Source: Tianweitania populi (GTDB lineage Bacteria; Pseudomonadota; Alphaproteobacteria; Rhizobiales; Rhizobiaceae). From it: DNA of 64,000 bases. Below the pieces are notes generated by a model. That model was given only the letters and a program-made list of their open reading frames with translations, was not told the origin of the DNA and did no database searches. The stretch covers positions 806,001 to 870,000 of the forward strand of contig NZ_BMZQ01000001.1 in the NCBI RefSeq assembly GCF_014652875.1, written 5' to 3'. The translations under genes were made by a program, and so were the position numbers. Numbering within the stretch: the stretch's first letter is position 1; each line of letters starts with the position of its first letter. Below, one piece after another: positions 27,181 through 35,523 of the stretch.

Positions 27181-28236
27181 TCACGCTGCCTGCGATTGCG
27201 CCAAGCGCGGCAGGCTTTCCACCAGGTTACGCCAGGCAGGCAACTCGCCTTCGCCTTCGTGACGCTTGCCGAAATACTGGATGATCAGCTTGCCGTTGGA
27301 ATCGTAGGCCTCAAGCGAGGTGACAAACCCGTCGGATGTTGGCTTGCGCACGACCCAAACCTCCGTGATGTGGTCGCTGCGCAGATGCATATGGAAGCCT
27401 TCGTCCAGCACGTTGATCCACGGTCCCATGGCCTTGATGGTCTGCACCGGGCCAGAATGGATCTGGATGCAGCCGCGGCTGCCGATGAAGCACATGATCG
27501 GCACCTGAGCCTGGGCAGCGCCCTCCATCATGGTCGTCGCGCCATCGACTTCGACCTGCCAGGCAAGATCGGCGCCGATCATGTGAACGGCCTGATGACG
27601 CGTCAGCTTCAAACTGCGCAGCATGCCGAAGAACTGGTGCGTATCCGTCAGCTTCTCCCACTTGGAGCGAAGCGCGTCTGCGTCGCCGGCCTCGTTTGAA
27701 GGCTGTTCGTCCGCGAGCGTTTTCACGGCAATCCTCGTTGATTGATCATCAGAGCGGAAGCGCGCGATCAGGGCTTCATAGGCTGCCACATCGGAGGCGG
27801 GGCGCAGATGCACCTTGTGCACGGCCTCGCCGGACGCATCGAAGAACTGCAGACTGCGCTTGACCGTGTCGCCGTCGGTTTTTTCCACCGCGAAGGCGTG
27901 AACCCAATGTTTGGGGAAGATGCGCAGATCGATGTCGCCGCCAAGAACGAGCGCGTTGTGGGCACCCACGGTGACGTTCCTGTAGATGCCAACCTTCTCG
28001 TGCACGGCACTGGCATTCCGCGTCAGCGCCATCACTTCGCCGAGCGTTCCCAGAGCCGGCAGCAAGTCAGCCAGACGCGGCTCGATCCGCACAACACTGG
28101 CGCCGCAGAACGCTGCCACGAACTCGCCTTCCGAAATCCCAAGCTCGCCCGCAAGCTCGCGCTCCATGCTCTTAGGTTTCTCCAGCCGGGCTGCACGGAT
28201 CGCCTCCGCGCTGGGCTTTGCGGTTGAAATCGTCAT
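27181..28236 (-). CDS. hmuS: Haem-degrading/haem-transfer protein HmuS
   Basis: 351 aa with the duplicated ChuS/HemS fold (LADLLPALGTLGEVMALTRNASAVHEKVGIY near residue 60 and HQAVHMIGADLAWQVEVDGA near residue 210). It handles haem arriving through HmuTUV and releases or passes on iron. A GTG three codons upstream (28245) is an alternative start. It is first in the operon. A 9-bp perfect inverted repeat lies 22 bp upstream. The TonB receptor HmuR and the regulator HmuP were not seen here. Confidence 0.92.
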   Translation of the reverse strand: MTISTAKPSAEAIRAARLEKPKSMERELAGELGISEGEFVAAFCGASVVRIEPRLADLLPALGTLGEVMALTRNASAVHEKVGIYRNVTVGAHNALVLGGDIDLRIFPKHWVHAFAVEKTDGDTVKRSLQFFDASGEAVHKVHLRPASDVAAYEALIARFRSDDQSTRIAVKTLADEQPSNEAGDADALRSKWEKLTDTHQFFGMLRSLKLTRHQAVHMIGADLAWQVEVDGATTMMEGAAQAQVPIMCFIGSRGCIQIHSGPVQTIKAMGPWINVLDEGFHMHLRSDHITEVWVVRKPTSDGFVTSLEAYDSNGKLIIQYFGKRHEGEGELPAWRNLVESLPRLAQSQAA

Positions 28237-28257
28237 CTTTGTCACACCCCCATATGC

Positions 28258-28291
28258 ATTTCGCTAACGCATTGCGGTGGCGTAGCGAAAT
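28258..28291 (-). promoter_or_regulatory. Inverted repeat upstream of hmuS, candidate operator or leader hairpin
   Basis: ATTTCGCTA (28258-28266) and TAGCGAAAT (28283-28291) are perfect 9-bp arms with a 16-bp spacer, 22 bp before the hmuS ATG. A separate palindrome TATCATGATA is at about 28305-28314. Haem operons of rhizobia are iron-regulated (Irr, RirA, HmuP), but this repeat does not match a consensus I can state with certainty. Confidence 0.45.
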
Positions 28292-28466
28292 CTTGACTTC
28301 GTTTATCATGATATTCGCTGACTGCAAGACACGGCGTCGGGGCGCTCTGAAGGGGCAGGGCAACCTTCCCGCCTTTCTTCATGGTCTGTCAGCAGGATGC
28401 GGCTGTTACGAAGACGTGAGTGCGCTTGTGCGGAACGTCTTCGCTCGCACTCGCTTTACCGCCGCC

Positions 28467-28871
28467 ATGATAAAAGTCTTTGTGTACGGGACCCTCAAGC
28501 GGGGCTTTCCCTTTTTCGAACTCGGCCTTGCGGATGCGAGGTATCTCGGGCCCGTCCAAACAACCCAACCCTATCCGATGTTCATCGCTGCCGACTTCTA
28601 CGGCCCGATGATGCTGGACAAACCGGGCGAAGGCCTGCGCATCACCGGCGAGCTTTACGAGGTGGAAACGCTCGACAAGCTCGATGAGTTGGAAGATGTC
28701 GCCAAGTCCGGCAGCTTTCGTACCAAGATCGTCGTCGAACCACTCGGTGGCGGCATTCCGGTTGAAGCGATCGGATACATGAAATCGCGGGAGTGGCTGA
28801 GCCCGCTGCATTCGGACTGCATCGCCAACTACCAGGATCGCCGCTTCATCCCGCCCTGGGAGCGCGACTGA
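28467..28871 (+). CDS. Gamma-glutamylcyclotransferase-like (AIG2/GGCT) protein
   Basis: 134 aa. MIKVFVYGTLKRGFPFFELGL is the YGTL signature of the butirosin BtrG/AIG2 fold, followed by GELYEVETLDKLDELED with the expected acidic residues. The family cleaves gamma-glutamyl amines with 5-oxoproline release; the substrate here is unknown. The ATG at 28467 is chosen because the longer in-frame reading upstream has no family similarity. Confidence 0.8.
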   Translation: MIKVFVYGTLKRGFPFFELGLADARYLGPVQTTQPYPMFIAADFYGPMMLDKPGEGLRITGELYEVETLDKLDELEDVAKSGSFRTKIVVEPLGGGIPVEAIGYMKSREWLSPLHSDCIANYQDRRFIPPWERD

Positions 28872-28911
28872 TCCGCAGTGTCTTTGGTGGCCAGAACTTA
28901 GTCCTTGTAGC

Positions 28912-28997
28912 TGGTGTGGGCGACGGGAATCGAACCCGTACGATCAAAGATCGAGGGATTTTAAGTCCCTTGCGTCTACCAATTCCGCCACGCCCAC
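28912..28997 (-). tRNA. tRNA-Leu(TAA)
   Basis: Read on the minus strand, the acceptor GTGGGCG (28997-28991) pairs with CGCCCAC (28922-28916), the discriminator A is 28915 and CCA is encoded at 28912-28914. The anticodon arm AGGGA-CTTAAAA-TCCCT carries TAA (28961-28963). A long variable arm and the T-arm CGGGTTCGATTCCCG are present, as expected for a class II leucine tRNA. Confidence 0.97.
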
Positions 28998-29009
28998 ATC
29001 ATCGTCTGG

Positions 29010-30002
29010 CTAGCCTACCGCCGTCTTGCGATCAACTGCAAAAGCCCGTTCCGCGATGCGCCGGATGAAGGCGGCGACGCGGTTCGTGTCTGCGTATTGG
29101 GGCATGTGTCCGACCTGATCGAGCAGTTCGAGGTCGAGGTTCGGGACCTGGCTCAGCATCCGTTCGCCATGCACGCGATAGTCCAGCACTTGATCACCCG
29201 TCCCATAAAGAACGCCCACCGGCATCTTCAGTGATCCATAGCGCGCTTGCAGCTGCGCCAGATCGAGCGGAATGGCAACGAGATCGCTGGAAGTCGCATA
29301 GAAGTGCCCCGGCCGCAGGCTCAGCATGCCGCCGCCTTCGGTGGCGAAATCGTCCGGCGGCGTGTTCGGCCCGAACACGAAACGCATGACCTTGTCGGCA
29401 TTGCGGACCGTCAACGGCACGGCGAACGTATGCGACAGAAAGCGGCGAAACAGCGGCGACGGCAGGTAGAGCCTCCGAAACTCCGGCTTCAGCGCATCCA
29501 TCATCTGCGTCAGCGGCGAAAGGAGTGCCAGCCCGGCAATACTTTGCGGATAATCAACTGCCGTTTGCAGCGCCACCGCACCGCCCAGCGAGTGCCCAAC
29601 CAGCATTGGCCTGTCTAGCTCAAGCTTGTCGATGAACGCCTTGATCAACGCCGCCTGTTCCGGCAAGCGACCCGTCTGCCCCGGCGCCCGCGTCGAATGT
29701 CCGGATCCCTCGCGATCGAGCGCAATCATGCGGTAACCCGGACCGATCGCATCCATCAGCGGCTGACGGAACTGATGATAATGCCCGCCCAGACCGTGGA
29801 TCATCAGGAGCGGGCGCCCTTCGCCGACCTCGTAGTAATGGATGCGGCTGCCATTGATCTCGATGAACTTGCCGAGCGGCGGCACCATCCGTTCGGCTTC
29901 AGCCGCGATGCGCCGCGTGGAAACCCATCCCCAGCCGATCAGCCCTAAAGCGGCACCCACGAATGCGCCGACGCAGATCAGAACAATCGTCAGCGCAGAC
30001 AT
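29010..30002 (-). CDS. Membrane-anchored alpha/beta hydrolase
   Basis: 330 aa. An N-terminal hydrophobic anchor (TIVLICVGAFVGAALGLIGWGW) is followed by the hydrolase fold: oxyanion region MIHGLGGHYHQF near residue 67, nucleophile GHSLGGAVAL near residue 133, and the late His in DQVGHMPQY near residue 300. The start MSALTIVL at 30002 gives the correct anchor; the longer upstream reading is not needed. Substrate unknown. Confidence 0.85.
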   Translation of the reverse strand: MSALTIVLICVGAFVGAALGLIGWGWVSTRRIAAEAERMVPPLGKFIEINGSRIHYYEVGEGRPLLMIHGLGGHYHQFRQPLMDAIGPGYRMIALDREGSGHSTRAPGQTGRLPEQAALIKAFIDKLELDRPMLVGHSLGGAVALQTAVDYPQSIAGLALLSPLTQMMDALKPEFRRLYLPSPLFRRFLSHTFAVPLTVRNADKVMRFVFGPNTPPDDFATEGGGMLSLRPGHFYATSSDLVAIPLDLAQLQARYGSLKMPVGVLYGTGDQVLDYRVHGERMLSQVPNLDLELLDQVGHMPQYADTNRVAAFIRRIAERAFAVDRKTAVG

Positions 30003-30121
30003 CGGGCGGATCCTCGGCGGGTGGGTAAGGCCCTCATGTAAACAGCCGCCCCTCAGCGACAAGGCCGCAAATGAAAACGAGCGGCACCGGCCGCCCGCAT
30101 CCAGCATCAGGTGCGAACCGT

Positions 30122-30724
30122 TCAGCCGTGCAGCTTGGCCGCGATCTCAGCTACGCGCTTGCCCTGGAAGGTCGCGCCCTCGAGTTCCTGCGCCGAGGGC
30201 ATGCGAGAACCGTCGCCATCCGAGGTCGTGGTCATGCCGTAGGGCGAGCCGCCGCGCACCACGTCGTTCCCCATCTGGCCCTGATAGGCGTAAGACAGCG
30301 GCACGATGACCATGCCGTGATGCTGCAAATGGATTTGCGTGGTGATCAGCGCGATCTCGCCGCCGCCGTGCTGGGTCGCGGTCGAGACCATCACCGAGCC
30401 GACCTTGTTCAACAGTGCGCCGCGCGCCCAAAGCGGGCCGGTCTGGTCGAAGAAGTTCTTCAGCTGAGCGGCCATCGCGCCATAGCGCGTCGAAGCGCCG
30501 ACGATGATAGCGTCATAGTTTTCCAGCTCAAGCGGATCGGCGATCTCGGCTTCCTGGTCGAGTTTGTAATGGGCGGCCTGAGCGACTTCCGCCGGTACGA
30601 GTTCTGCAACGCGCTTGATCGTCACTTCGGCACCGGCCTGACGCGCGCCTTCGGCAGCAGCCTTGGCCATCTGCTCCATGTGGCCCCAGCTCGAATAATA
30701 GAGAACAAGTACCTTTGCCAACAT
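30122..30724 (-). CDS. wrbA: NAD(P)H:quinone oxidoreductase WrbA
   Basis: 200 aa flavodoxin-like quinone reductase. [24 protein letters not shown] is the FMN phosphate-binding start, followed by [21 protein letters not shown] and [10 protein letters not shown] near residue 113. It forms FMN-binding tetramers that protect against semiquinones. The ATG at 30724 matches the normal N-terminus; the frame remains open upstream into the divergent region but without similarity. It is divergent from the CinA-like gene across about 175 bp. Confidence 0.93.
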   Translation of the reverse strand: MLAKVLVLYYSSWGHMEQMAKAAAEGARQAGAEVTIKRVAELVPAEVAQAAHYKLDQEAEIADPLELENYDAIIVGASTRYGAMAAQLKNFFDQTGPLWARGALLNKVGSVMVSTATQHGGGEIALITTQIHLQHHGMVIVPLSYAYQGQMGNDVVRGGSPYGMTTTSDGDGSRMPSAQELEGATFQGKRVAEIAAKLHG

Positions 30725-30898
30725 CGGCTCCTTCGCGTTTCGCGCCGGTCGCTCCGGCATCGTCAAAGACAATAAGATACGTGTCTCACCGTTCGATGAA
30801 AGGACGCTACCTGCCGACACATCGTTCACCGGAACAAGCATATTGCGGCGCAGCTTTCGCGCGCTTACACCTCTGCCACCAGCCAGGAGAGCGCCCGC

Positions 30899-31645
30899 AT
30901 GACCGACCTCGTGACCGCCGCCATGATCGTGATCGGCGATGAAATTTTGTCCGGGCGCACCAAGGACAAGAACATCGGCCACCTCGCCGATATGCTGAAC
31001 GCCGTCGGCATCGACCTCAAGGAAGTGCGCGTCGTTCCCGATGAGGAAGACGAGATCGTGGCGGCGGTGAACGCGCTGCGGGCCCGCTACACCTACCTGT
31101 TCACCACAGGCGGCATCGGCCCGACGCATGACGACATTACGGCCGACTCGATCGCCAAAGCGTTAGGCGTGCCCTGCGACTACGATCCGAGAGCCTACCA
31201 ACTCCTGGAACAGCACTACGCCGCGCGCAGTCTCGACTTCACCGAAGCCCGCAAGCGTATGGCGCGCATGCCGATCGGCGCAAGCCATATCGACAATCCG
31301 ATTTCGCTAGCGCCCGGCTTCACGGTGGAAAATGTGCATGTCATGGCCGGCGTGCCGTCGATCTTCCAGGCCATGCTCGACAATGTCATTCCCACACTGA
31401 AGACCGGCATCAAGATGCTTTCGGCCACCGTGCATTGTCCGCTAGGCGAGGGCACGATCGGCGGTCCGCTGGGCGCGATCCAGAAGGCGCATCCCGACAC
31501 GATCATCGGCTCTTATCCGAAAAGCCATGAGAATGGCGCCTTCTACACCGAGCTCGTGGTGCGCGCGCGGGATGCCGACGTGCTGGAAACGGTGCGCGCC
31601 GAAGTTGCGGATATGGTGGATCAGCTGGCGGCAAAAACAGCCTAG
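30899..31645 (+). CDS. CinA-like molybdopterin-binding domain protein
   Basis: 248 aa consisting of the MoCF/COG1058 domain only, without the CinA amidase domain. [19 protein letters not shown] is the usual start and [19 protein letters not shown] near residue 69 is the binding signature. The standalone domain is linked with nicotinamide-nucleotide or ADP-ribose pyrophosphatase activities. AGGAGA lies 7 bp before the ATG. Confidence 0.88.
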   Translation: MTDLVTAAMIVIGDEILSGRTKDKNIGHLADMLNAVGIDLKEVRVVPDEEDEIVAAVNALRARYTYLFTTGGIGPTHDDITADSIAKALGVPCDYDPRAYQLLEQHYAARSLDFTEARKRMARMPIGASHIDNPISLAPGFTVENVHVMAGVPSIFQAMLDNVIPTLKTGIKMLSATVHCPLGEGTIGGPLGAIQKAHPDTIIGSYPKSHENGAFYTELVVRARDADVLETVRAEVADMVDQLAAKTA

Positions 31646-31710
31646 CTCTTGCTTCACGGCCGCTTTTGCGGCTAACCCCGCGCACCCAACTTGCCTGGAG
31701 TTCGCGCACA

Positions 31711-32208
31711 ATGTCCCTTCCGGAAAAAGCCTTTCCCGTTACCTGGGATCAGTTTCATCGCGATGCGCGCGCGCTCGCCTGGCGTTTGTCGGCCCACAAG
31801 GACCAGTGGAAGGCGATCGTCTGCATCACTCGCGGCGGCCTTGTGCCTGCGGCGGTGATCGCGCGCGAACTCGGCATCCGCGTTCTCGAAACCGTCTGCG
31901 TTGCGTCCTACCATGACTATAAGGACCAGGGCGAAATGCAGGTCCTGAAGGAAATTTCGCCGGCGCTGCGCGAGAACGAAGGCGCCGACGTCCTGATCGT
32001 CGATGATCTCACCGACACCGGCAAGACCGCCGCAGTTGTCCGCGCCATGCTGCCCAAGGCACATTTCGCCGCCATGTATGCCAAGCCGATGGGTCGGCCG
32101 CTGGTGGATACCTTCGTGACGGAAGTCTCGCAGGATACCTGGATCTTCTTCCCGTGGGATATGGGCTTCACCTTCCAGAAGCCGATCGCCGAAGGCCAGT
32201 TCGGCTAA
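31711..32208 (+). CDS. gpt: Xanthine (xanthine-guanine) phosphoribosyltransferase
   Basis: 165 aa, standard length for the enterobacterial-type Gpt. It converts xanthine and guanine to XMP and GMP. The PRPP loop [20 protein letters not shown] is near residue 93; [19 protein letters not shown] near residue 35 and the C-terminal FFPWDMGF are conserved. [18 protein letters not shown] at 31711 is the start. It lies 65 bp after the CinA-like gene. Confidence 0.95.
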   Translation: MSLPEKAFPVTWDQFHRDARALAWRLSAHKDQWKAIVCITRGGLVPAAVIARELGIRVLETVCVASYHDYKDQGEMQVLKEISPALRENEGADVLIVDDLTDTGKTAAVVRAMLPKAHFAAMYAKPMGRPLVDTFVTEVSQDTWIFFPWDMGFTFQKPIAEGQFG

Positions 32209-32215
32209 AGGTGAT

Positions 32216-32536
32216 TCAGCGTGGAGCGGCGATGATGATGGCCGCTCCCATCAGGCAGATCGCAGCACCCGCCAGATCGAAACGATCGGGCCGAAAGCCT
32301 TCCGCCAGCCACAGCCATACTAGTGACGCCGCAATGTAGATGCCGCCATAGGCGGCATAGGTTCGCCCTGCTGCCGGGCTGTCTACCAGCGCAAGCAACA
32401 GCGCAAAGGCGATCAGCAACCCCAGTCCGGGAATGAGCCAAAGCGCGGATTGGCCGAGCCGCCACCACGCAAAAAAGGCGAAGCAGCCCGCGATTTCCGC
32501 TGCAGCCGCCAGGCCATAAAGCACGATCGTCGGCAT
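32216..32536 (-). CDS. YnfA/UPF0060 family small membrane protein
   Basis: 106 aa with four membrane helices. [17 protein letters not shown] and [20 protein letters not shown] are UPF0060 signatures. The fold resembles small multidrug-resistance transporters; function is not established. [18 protein letters not shown] at 32536 is the start; GAAGGGAAG precedes it. It is convergent with gpt, with 7 bp between stops. Confidence 0.92.
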   Translation of the reverse strand: MPTIVLYGLAAAAEIAGCFAFFAWWRLGQSALWLIPGLGLLIAFALLLALVDSPAAGRTYAAYGGIYIAASLVWLWLAEGFRPDRFDLAGAAICLMGAAIIIAAPR

Positions 32537-32698
32537 TCGGCTTCCCTTCTTTATCCGCGCCAGCCACGCGCAAGCAGGGCGACCCCATCCTGGTTGTCGC
32601 CCACGTTTATGCAGCGTGGTTGTTGAAAGGCCAGATTCGCCGGGCATATCCAAGACAAAGGTCGACGCTGGGCGCGCGATCAAATGGGGATCTAAGCG

Positions 32699-33178
32699 AT
32701 GCGGGCAAGCAAGGCGGGGCGATATTTAATGATGCACTTGCAGCGCCTTGTCGGGTTCCGGTCGCACCGGCTCCAGGTTGCTGCCTTGCCTTGGCGTCGT
32801 TCCGGCGATGGCATCGAAGTCATGCTGATTACCAGCCGCGGTTCCGGCCGCTGGATCCTGCCGAAAGGCTGGCCCGAAGGCGGCGAAGCCCTGTTCGATG
32901 CCGCTGCGCGCGAAGCAGGCGAGGAAGCCGGTATCGCAGGCACAATCTCACCGCAGACGCTCGGCTCCTACAACTACGAGAAGCGCTCCGACGCCGTCTC
33001 CTACGAGGTTCAGGTCTACCCGCTCGAAGTGCAATCCGTCGCAAAGACCTGGCGCGAGCGCGGCCAGCGGCAGCGTCGCTGGATGTCGCTATCGGAAGCC
33101 GCCGACAAAGTTCGCGAACCCGAACTTGCCGCGATGATCCGTACCTTTTCGCCAACGGGCGAGCGGAAAGCAGCCTGA
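32699..33178 (+). CDS. NUDIX hydrolase
   Basis: 159 aa. The Nudix box [22 protein letters not shown] near residue 57 matches Gx5Ex7REUxEExGU. It resembles the diphosphoinositol/diadenosine polyphosphate hydrolase group ([10 protein letters not shown]). GGGGA lies about 8 bp before the ATG at 32699; an ATG pair at 32729/32732 is an alternative. Substrate unknown. Confidence 0.9.
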   Translation: MRASKAGRYLMMHLQRLVGFRSHRLQVAALPWRRSGDGIEVMLITSRGSGRWILPKGWPEGGEALFDAAAREAGEEAGIAGTISPQTLGSYNYEKRSDAVSYEVQVYPLEVQSVAKTWRERGQRQRRWMSLSEAADKVREPELAAMIRTFSPTGERKAA

Positions 33179-33182
33179 TCGT

Positions 33183-34886
33183 TCAAGGGAGAACTGGCTG
33201 CACAGCAGGGCCAAGTGCAGCCCAGTTCACACGGGGATCGTTGCTGCACATCAGCAGGGTTTGATCGCGCACGGCGACGTTGCGGCAGAGACCGTCCGCA
33301 ATGGCTTTGCTGATAAGAGCAGGCCGATGAGTTGTTTCCCCGTTCAAGGCAACGAAGAGATTGTCCGCAGGCAATCTGCCTGTACCACCACGATCTCCTG
33401 CACCGCATCTGCTTGATGGCCGCGCCACATAGGATGTGTTGATGGTGGCCCCCACCCGTGCTGCTAGCAACTGCAGGAAGGCATAGGGTGCGTCCGGTAT
33501 GGACGTGTCACAGCGATAGGCGGGATATATGTCGATGTGCCGAAGATCTGGAAACGCGGTCTTCCAATCTTCGAAATCGTAAAGAGCCGGCGCACTCGTT
33601 TGTTCACGAATGGCGTTTCGAAACGACGTCGTGTCCGCCCACTGTACGATGAGCGCGGCAAGTATGAGCAACTTAGCCCAGGTCCGCTTTTCCAGAAGAA
33701 GTGCCGCTAAGCCGAAGGCAAGGATGCCGTATCCCACCAGCCAAAAGAATCGGCCTGAGACCCGAAAGATGTCGATCAAAGGTATAAGGAGGTGGGGGAC
33801 TTTGTAGTGGCCGACGATCGCAGGTCCAAACCAGATGATGTTGGATAGCGCATACGCGGTCAAGCCGAGCATCACGAGCATCAAGCCGGGAGCGGAACCG
33901 ATCATCGGCAAGAGCCTACGCCGGGAAACAAAGAGCGCAAAAGGCAGAAGGACAAATGTCCCCAAGCCTAGAGCGTTCATCCCCTCATATTGCCCGCCAG
34001 TCGCATCCATCAGAGTGCACGGCGCAAAGTCGCTGCCACAGAGCGGCGAGAGCAGGTTCATCGAGTAATGTGCGAAGCCGCCGCTCGAGCGGATTGTATT
34101 CGCAAAATAGCCGAGCGGCCAAAGAAGAAGGGCAAGCCCGCCGGAAGTTGCGGCGAGATATCCGAGGCCCTCGAGCGGTTTGCGTTCTAGCCATGCACGA
34201 TCGATCGCGAAGGCGACGTGAACCGCAAGAACGACGATGCCGAGATAGGGATGGGTCAGTAAAGCTGTTGCGTCCAGAACTGCGAAGGCGAGGTGGGTTC
34301 GGGATGTTCTCCAGCCGTAGAGACGCGCGCGGACATAGAAGGCAAGTGCCACCAGCAGCAAGGCGTGAGTGGCCAATGCTGTATGCCCGAGCCGAAACAG
34401 ATTGGCTGGCCAGCACAGGAAGAAAAGAGCCGCTGCCAGCGCTGCGAACAGGCTCCGGCATCCCAATCCACGGATCAGATACACGCCACCCACTGCCTGA
34501 CCTATCCGGATGATGAGATGCCAGATGCCAAAATAGTGGAAGCCATCCGGCAGCAGCCCGTAAAAGGGCTTGAGCAGGAGTGCCACCAGCGGAATGCTGT
34601 CCGTCAGAAAGATCGGTACACCCGTAGGCGAATCGACCCGCTGTGTCAGAAGAAGTGGCAAGCGCCATCTGTCGGCTGCAAATAGTAGCCAGCCGCTGAC
34701 ATGCTGTGCCGCATCGGCCTGTTCGAAGTACGCGCCTTGCCCAAGCAGGAACGACAGCGGAAACAAAGCCGCAAAGAACAACAGTCCAATCAGTATGGCC
34801 AGTCCGTAAGCCATCAATGGCCGGCATGTCGTTTCAAACGGGAGGCGCATGTTCTGATTGTGTTGCTGTGAAACGTTGCTCTCCAT
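33183..34886 (-). CDS. Large polytopic membrane protein (DUF6311-like, GT-C-type topology)
   Basis: 567 aa with about ten to twelve membrane helices and a C-terminal soluble part of about 130 residues with several Cys. After the first helix, GAYFEQADAAQHVSGWLLFAADRW and DSPTGVPIFLTDSIPLVALLLK resemble the first loop of membrane glycosyltransferase-like proteins of the DUF6311 group. The gene is slightly less GC-rich and uses more mixed codons than its neighbours, which may reflect transfer. It lies 4 bp past the convergent NUDIX gene. Role unknown; a lipid-linked sugar transfer is a guess. Confidence 0.6.
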   Translation of the reverse strand: MESNVSQQHNQNMRLPFETTCRPLMAYGLAILIGLLFFAALFPLSFLLGQGAYFEQADAAQHVSGWLLFAADRWRLPLLLTQRVDSPTGVPIFLTDSIPLVALLLKPFYGLLPDGFHYFGIWHLIIRIGQAVGGVYLIRGLGCRSLFAALAAALFFLCWPANLFRLGHTALATHALLLVALAFYVRARLYGWRTSRTHLAFAVLDATALLTHPYLGIVVLAVHVAFAIDRAWLERKPLEGLGYLAATSGGLALLLWPLGYFANTIRSSGGFAHYSMNLLSPLCGSDFAPCTLMDATGGQYEGMNALGLGTFVLLPFALFVSRRRLLPMIGSAPGLMLVMLGLTAYALSNIIWFGPAIVGHYKVPHLLIPLIDIFRVSGRFFWLVGYGILAFGLAALLLEKRTWAKLLILAALIVQWADTTSFRNAIREQTSAPALYDFEDWKTAFPDLRHIDIYPAYRCDTSIPDAPYAFLQLLAARVGATINTSYVARPSSRCGAGDRGGTGRLPADNLFVALNGETTHRPALISKAIADGLCRNVAVRDQTLLMCSNDPRVNWAALGPAVQPVLP

Positions 34887-35008
34887 GGTTGCTTGTTAGT
34901 GCAAGACGAGCTTCCAAGCGACCCGCGACTGAAGTCACGGATGCAGCTTTTCTGTGGACAGATGTCAGGTGGAAATTGCGCCAAGCCCGGACAGAACAAG
35001 CGTCCCCG

Positions 35009-35017
35009 TTATCCACA
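35009..35017 (+). promoter_or_regulatory. DnaA-box-like 9-mer TTATCCACA
   Basis: An exact match to the consensus DnaA box TTATCCACA. A degenerate reverse copy (TGTGGACA, 34953-34960) is nearby. Ribonucleotide reductase promoters are known DnaA targets in other bacteria, and the site is 8 bp from an NrdR-like box. A single box may also be chance. Confidence 0.45.
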
Positions 35018-35024
35018 CTCTTCC

Positions 35025-35040
35025 GATCAATATCTTGTGC
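35025..35040 (+). promoter_or_regulatory. Candidate NrdR box (distal)
   Basis: GATCAATATCTTGTGC fits the 16-bp NrdR pattern (C-w-A-T-A-T-n-T-T-G-T) at nearly all strong positions. It shares ATATCTTGT with the proximal box at 35261-35276. Confidence 0.5.
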
Positions 35041-35260
35041 CGACTATTTGCCGGAAACGAATCGTTGACCGTGCCCGGGCAGGGGGTGCTTAATGGCTCA
35101 TGCGCTCCTGTTGAGAGTGCGGCCGGCCTTGTTCGTTGTCGGCCTCCAGGTATGAAACCGCTGGATCATCGGGAGCAGTGCAACAACCGCGCAGAGCGTG
35201 GCGGATGGGCGGTTCATGTGCCGCACGGGACTGCCAGCATCTCAAAGTTACGCTTCCTAA

Positions 35261-35307
35261 ACACTATATCTTGTAGATGAGTGGCATTGCTGCACTAGAT
35301 GCGGCGG
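35261..35307 (+). promoter_or_regulatory. Candidate tandem NrdR boxes upstream of nrdJ
   Basis: The first box ACACTATATCTTGTAG is at 35261-35276. A weaker box with CACTAGAT begins at 35292, exactly 31 bp downstream, the spacing typical of paired NrdR sites (three helical turns). NrdR is the general repressor of ribonucleotide reductase operons. The pair lies about 220 bp before the nrdJ start. Confidence 0.55.
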
Positions 35308-35523
35308 AAGGGGCGGGATAGAAGCCAGCCCATGGGATCGACGAGGTCGCAAGACTCAATGTCGATCGATCGAGTTTCAGTAGTGTGCGCGGCTGTAAAA
35401 ACCGCGTCGGGTGGGATGGACCGGCAGGATGCTGGTTCGAAATCAAAGGATGGACTCACACGCCGCGGCACTGAGCCGGGCGGGAGGCCCCAGATATAGA
35501 CGACGACGTCGAAGGGACGAACC

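Larger units (their letters stand above)
34887..35523. promoter_or_regulatory. Divergent intergenic region upstream of nrdJ
   Basis: 637 bp without a credible gene, between the membrane protein gene and nrdJ. It contains a perfect DnaA-type 9-mer, a second imperfect one, and NrdR-like boxes (listed separately). About 215 bp of leader follows the last box. No AdoCbl riboswitch B12 box was found in it, so control of nrdJ by B12 through RNA is not supported. Confidence 0.6.

Noticed and set aside
28172-28363. Small minus-strand frame upstream of hmuS as hmuP
   Set aside because: Its sequence lacks the features of HmuP, overlaps hmuS in another frame and covers the inverted repeat.
35277-35523. 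A third AdoCbl riboswitch in the nrdJ leader
   Set aside because: No B12 box or GCCACTG element is present, although the enzyme is B12-dependent.
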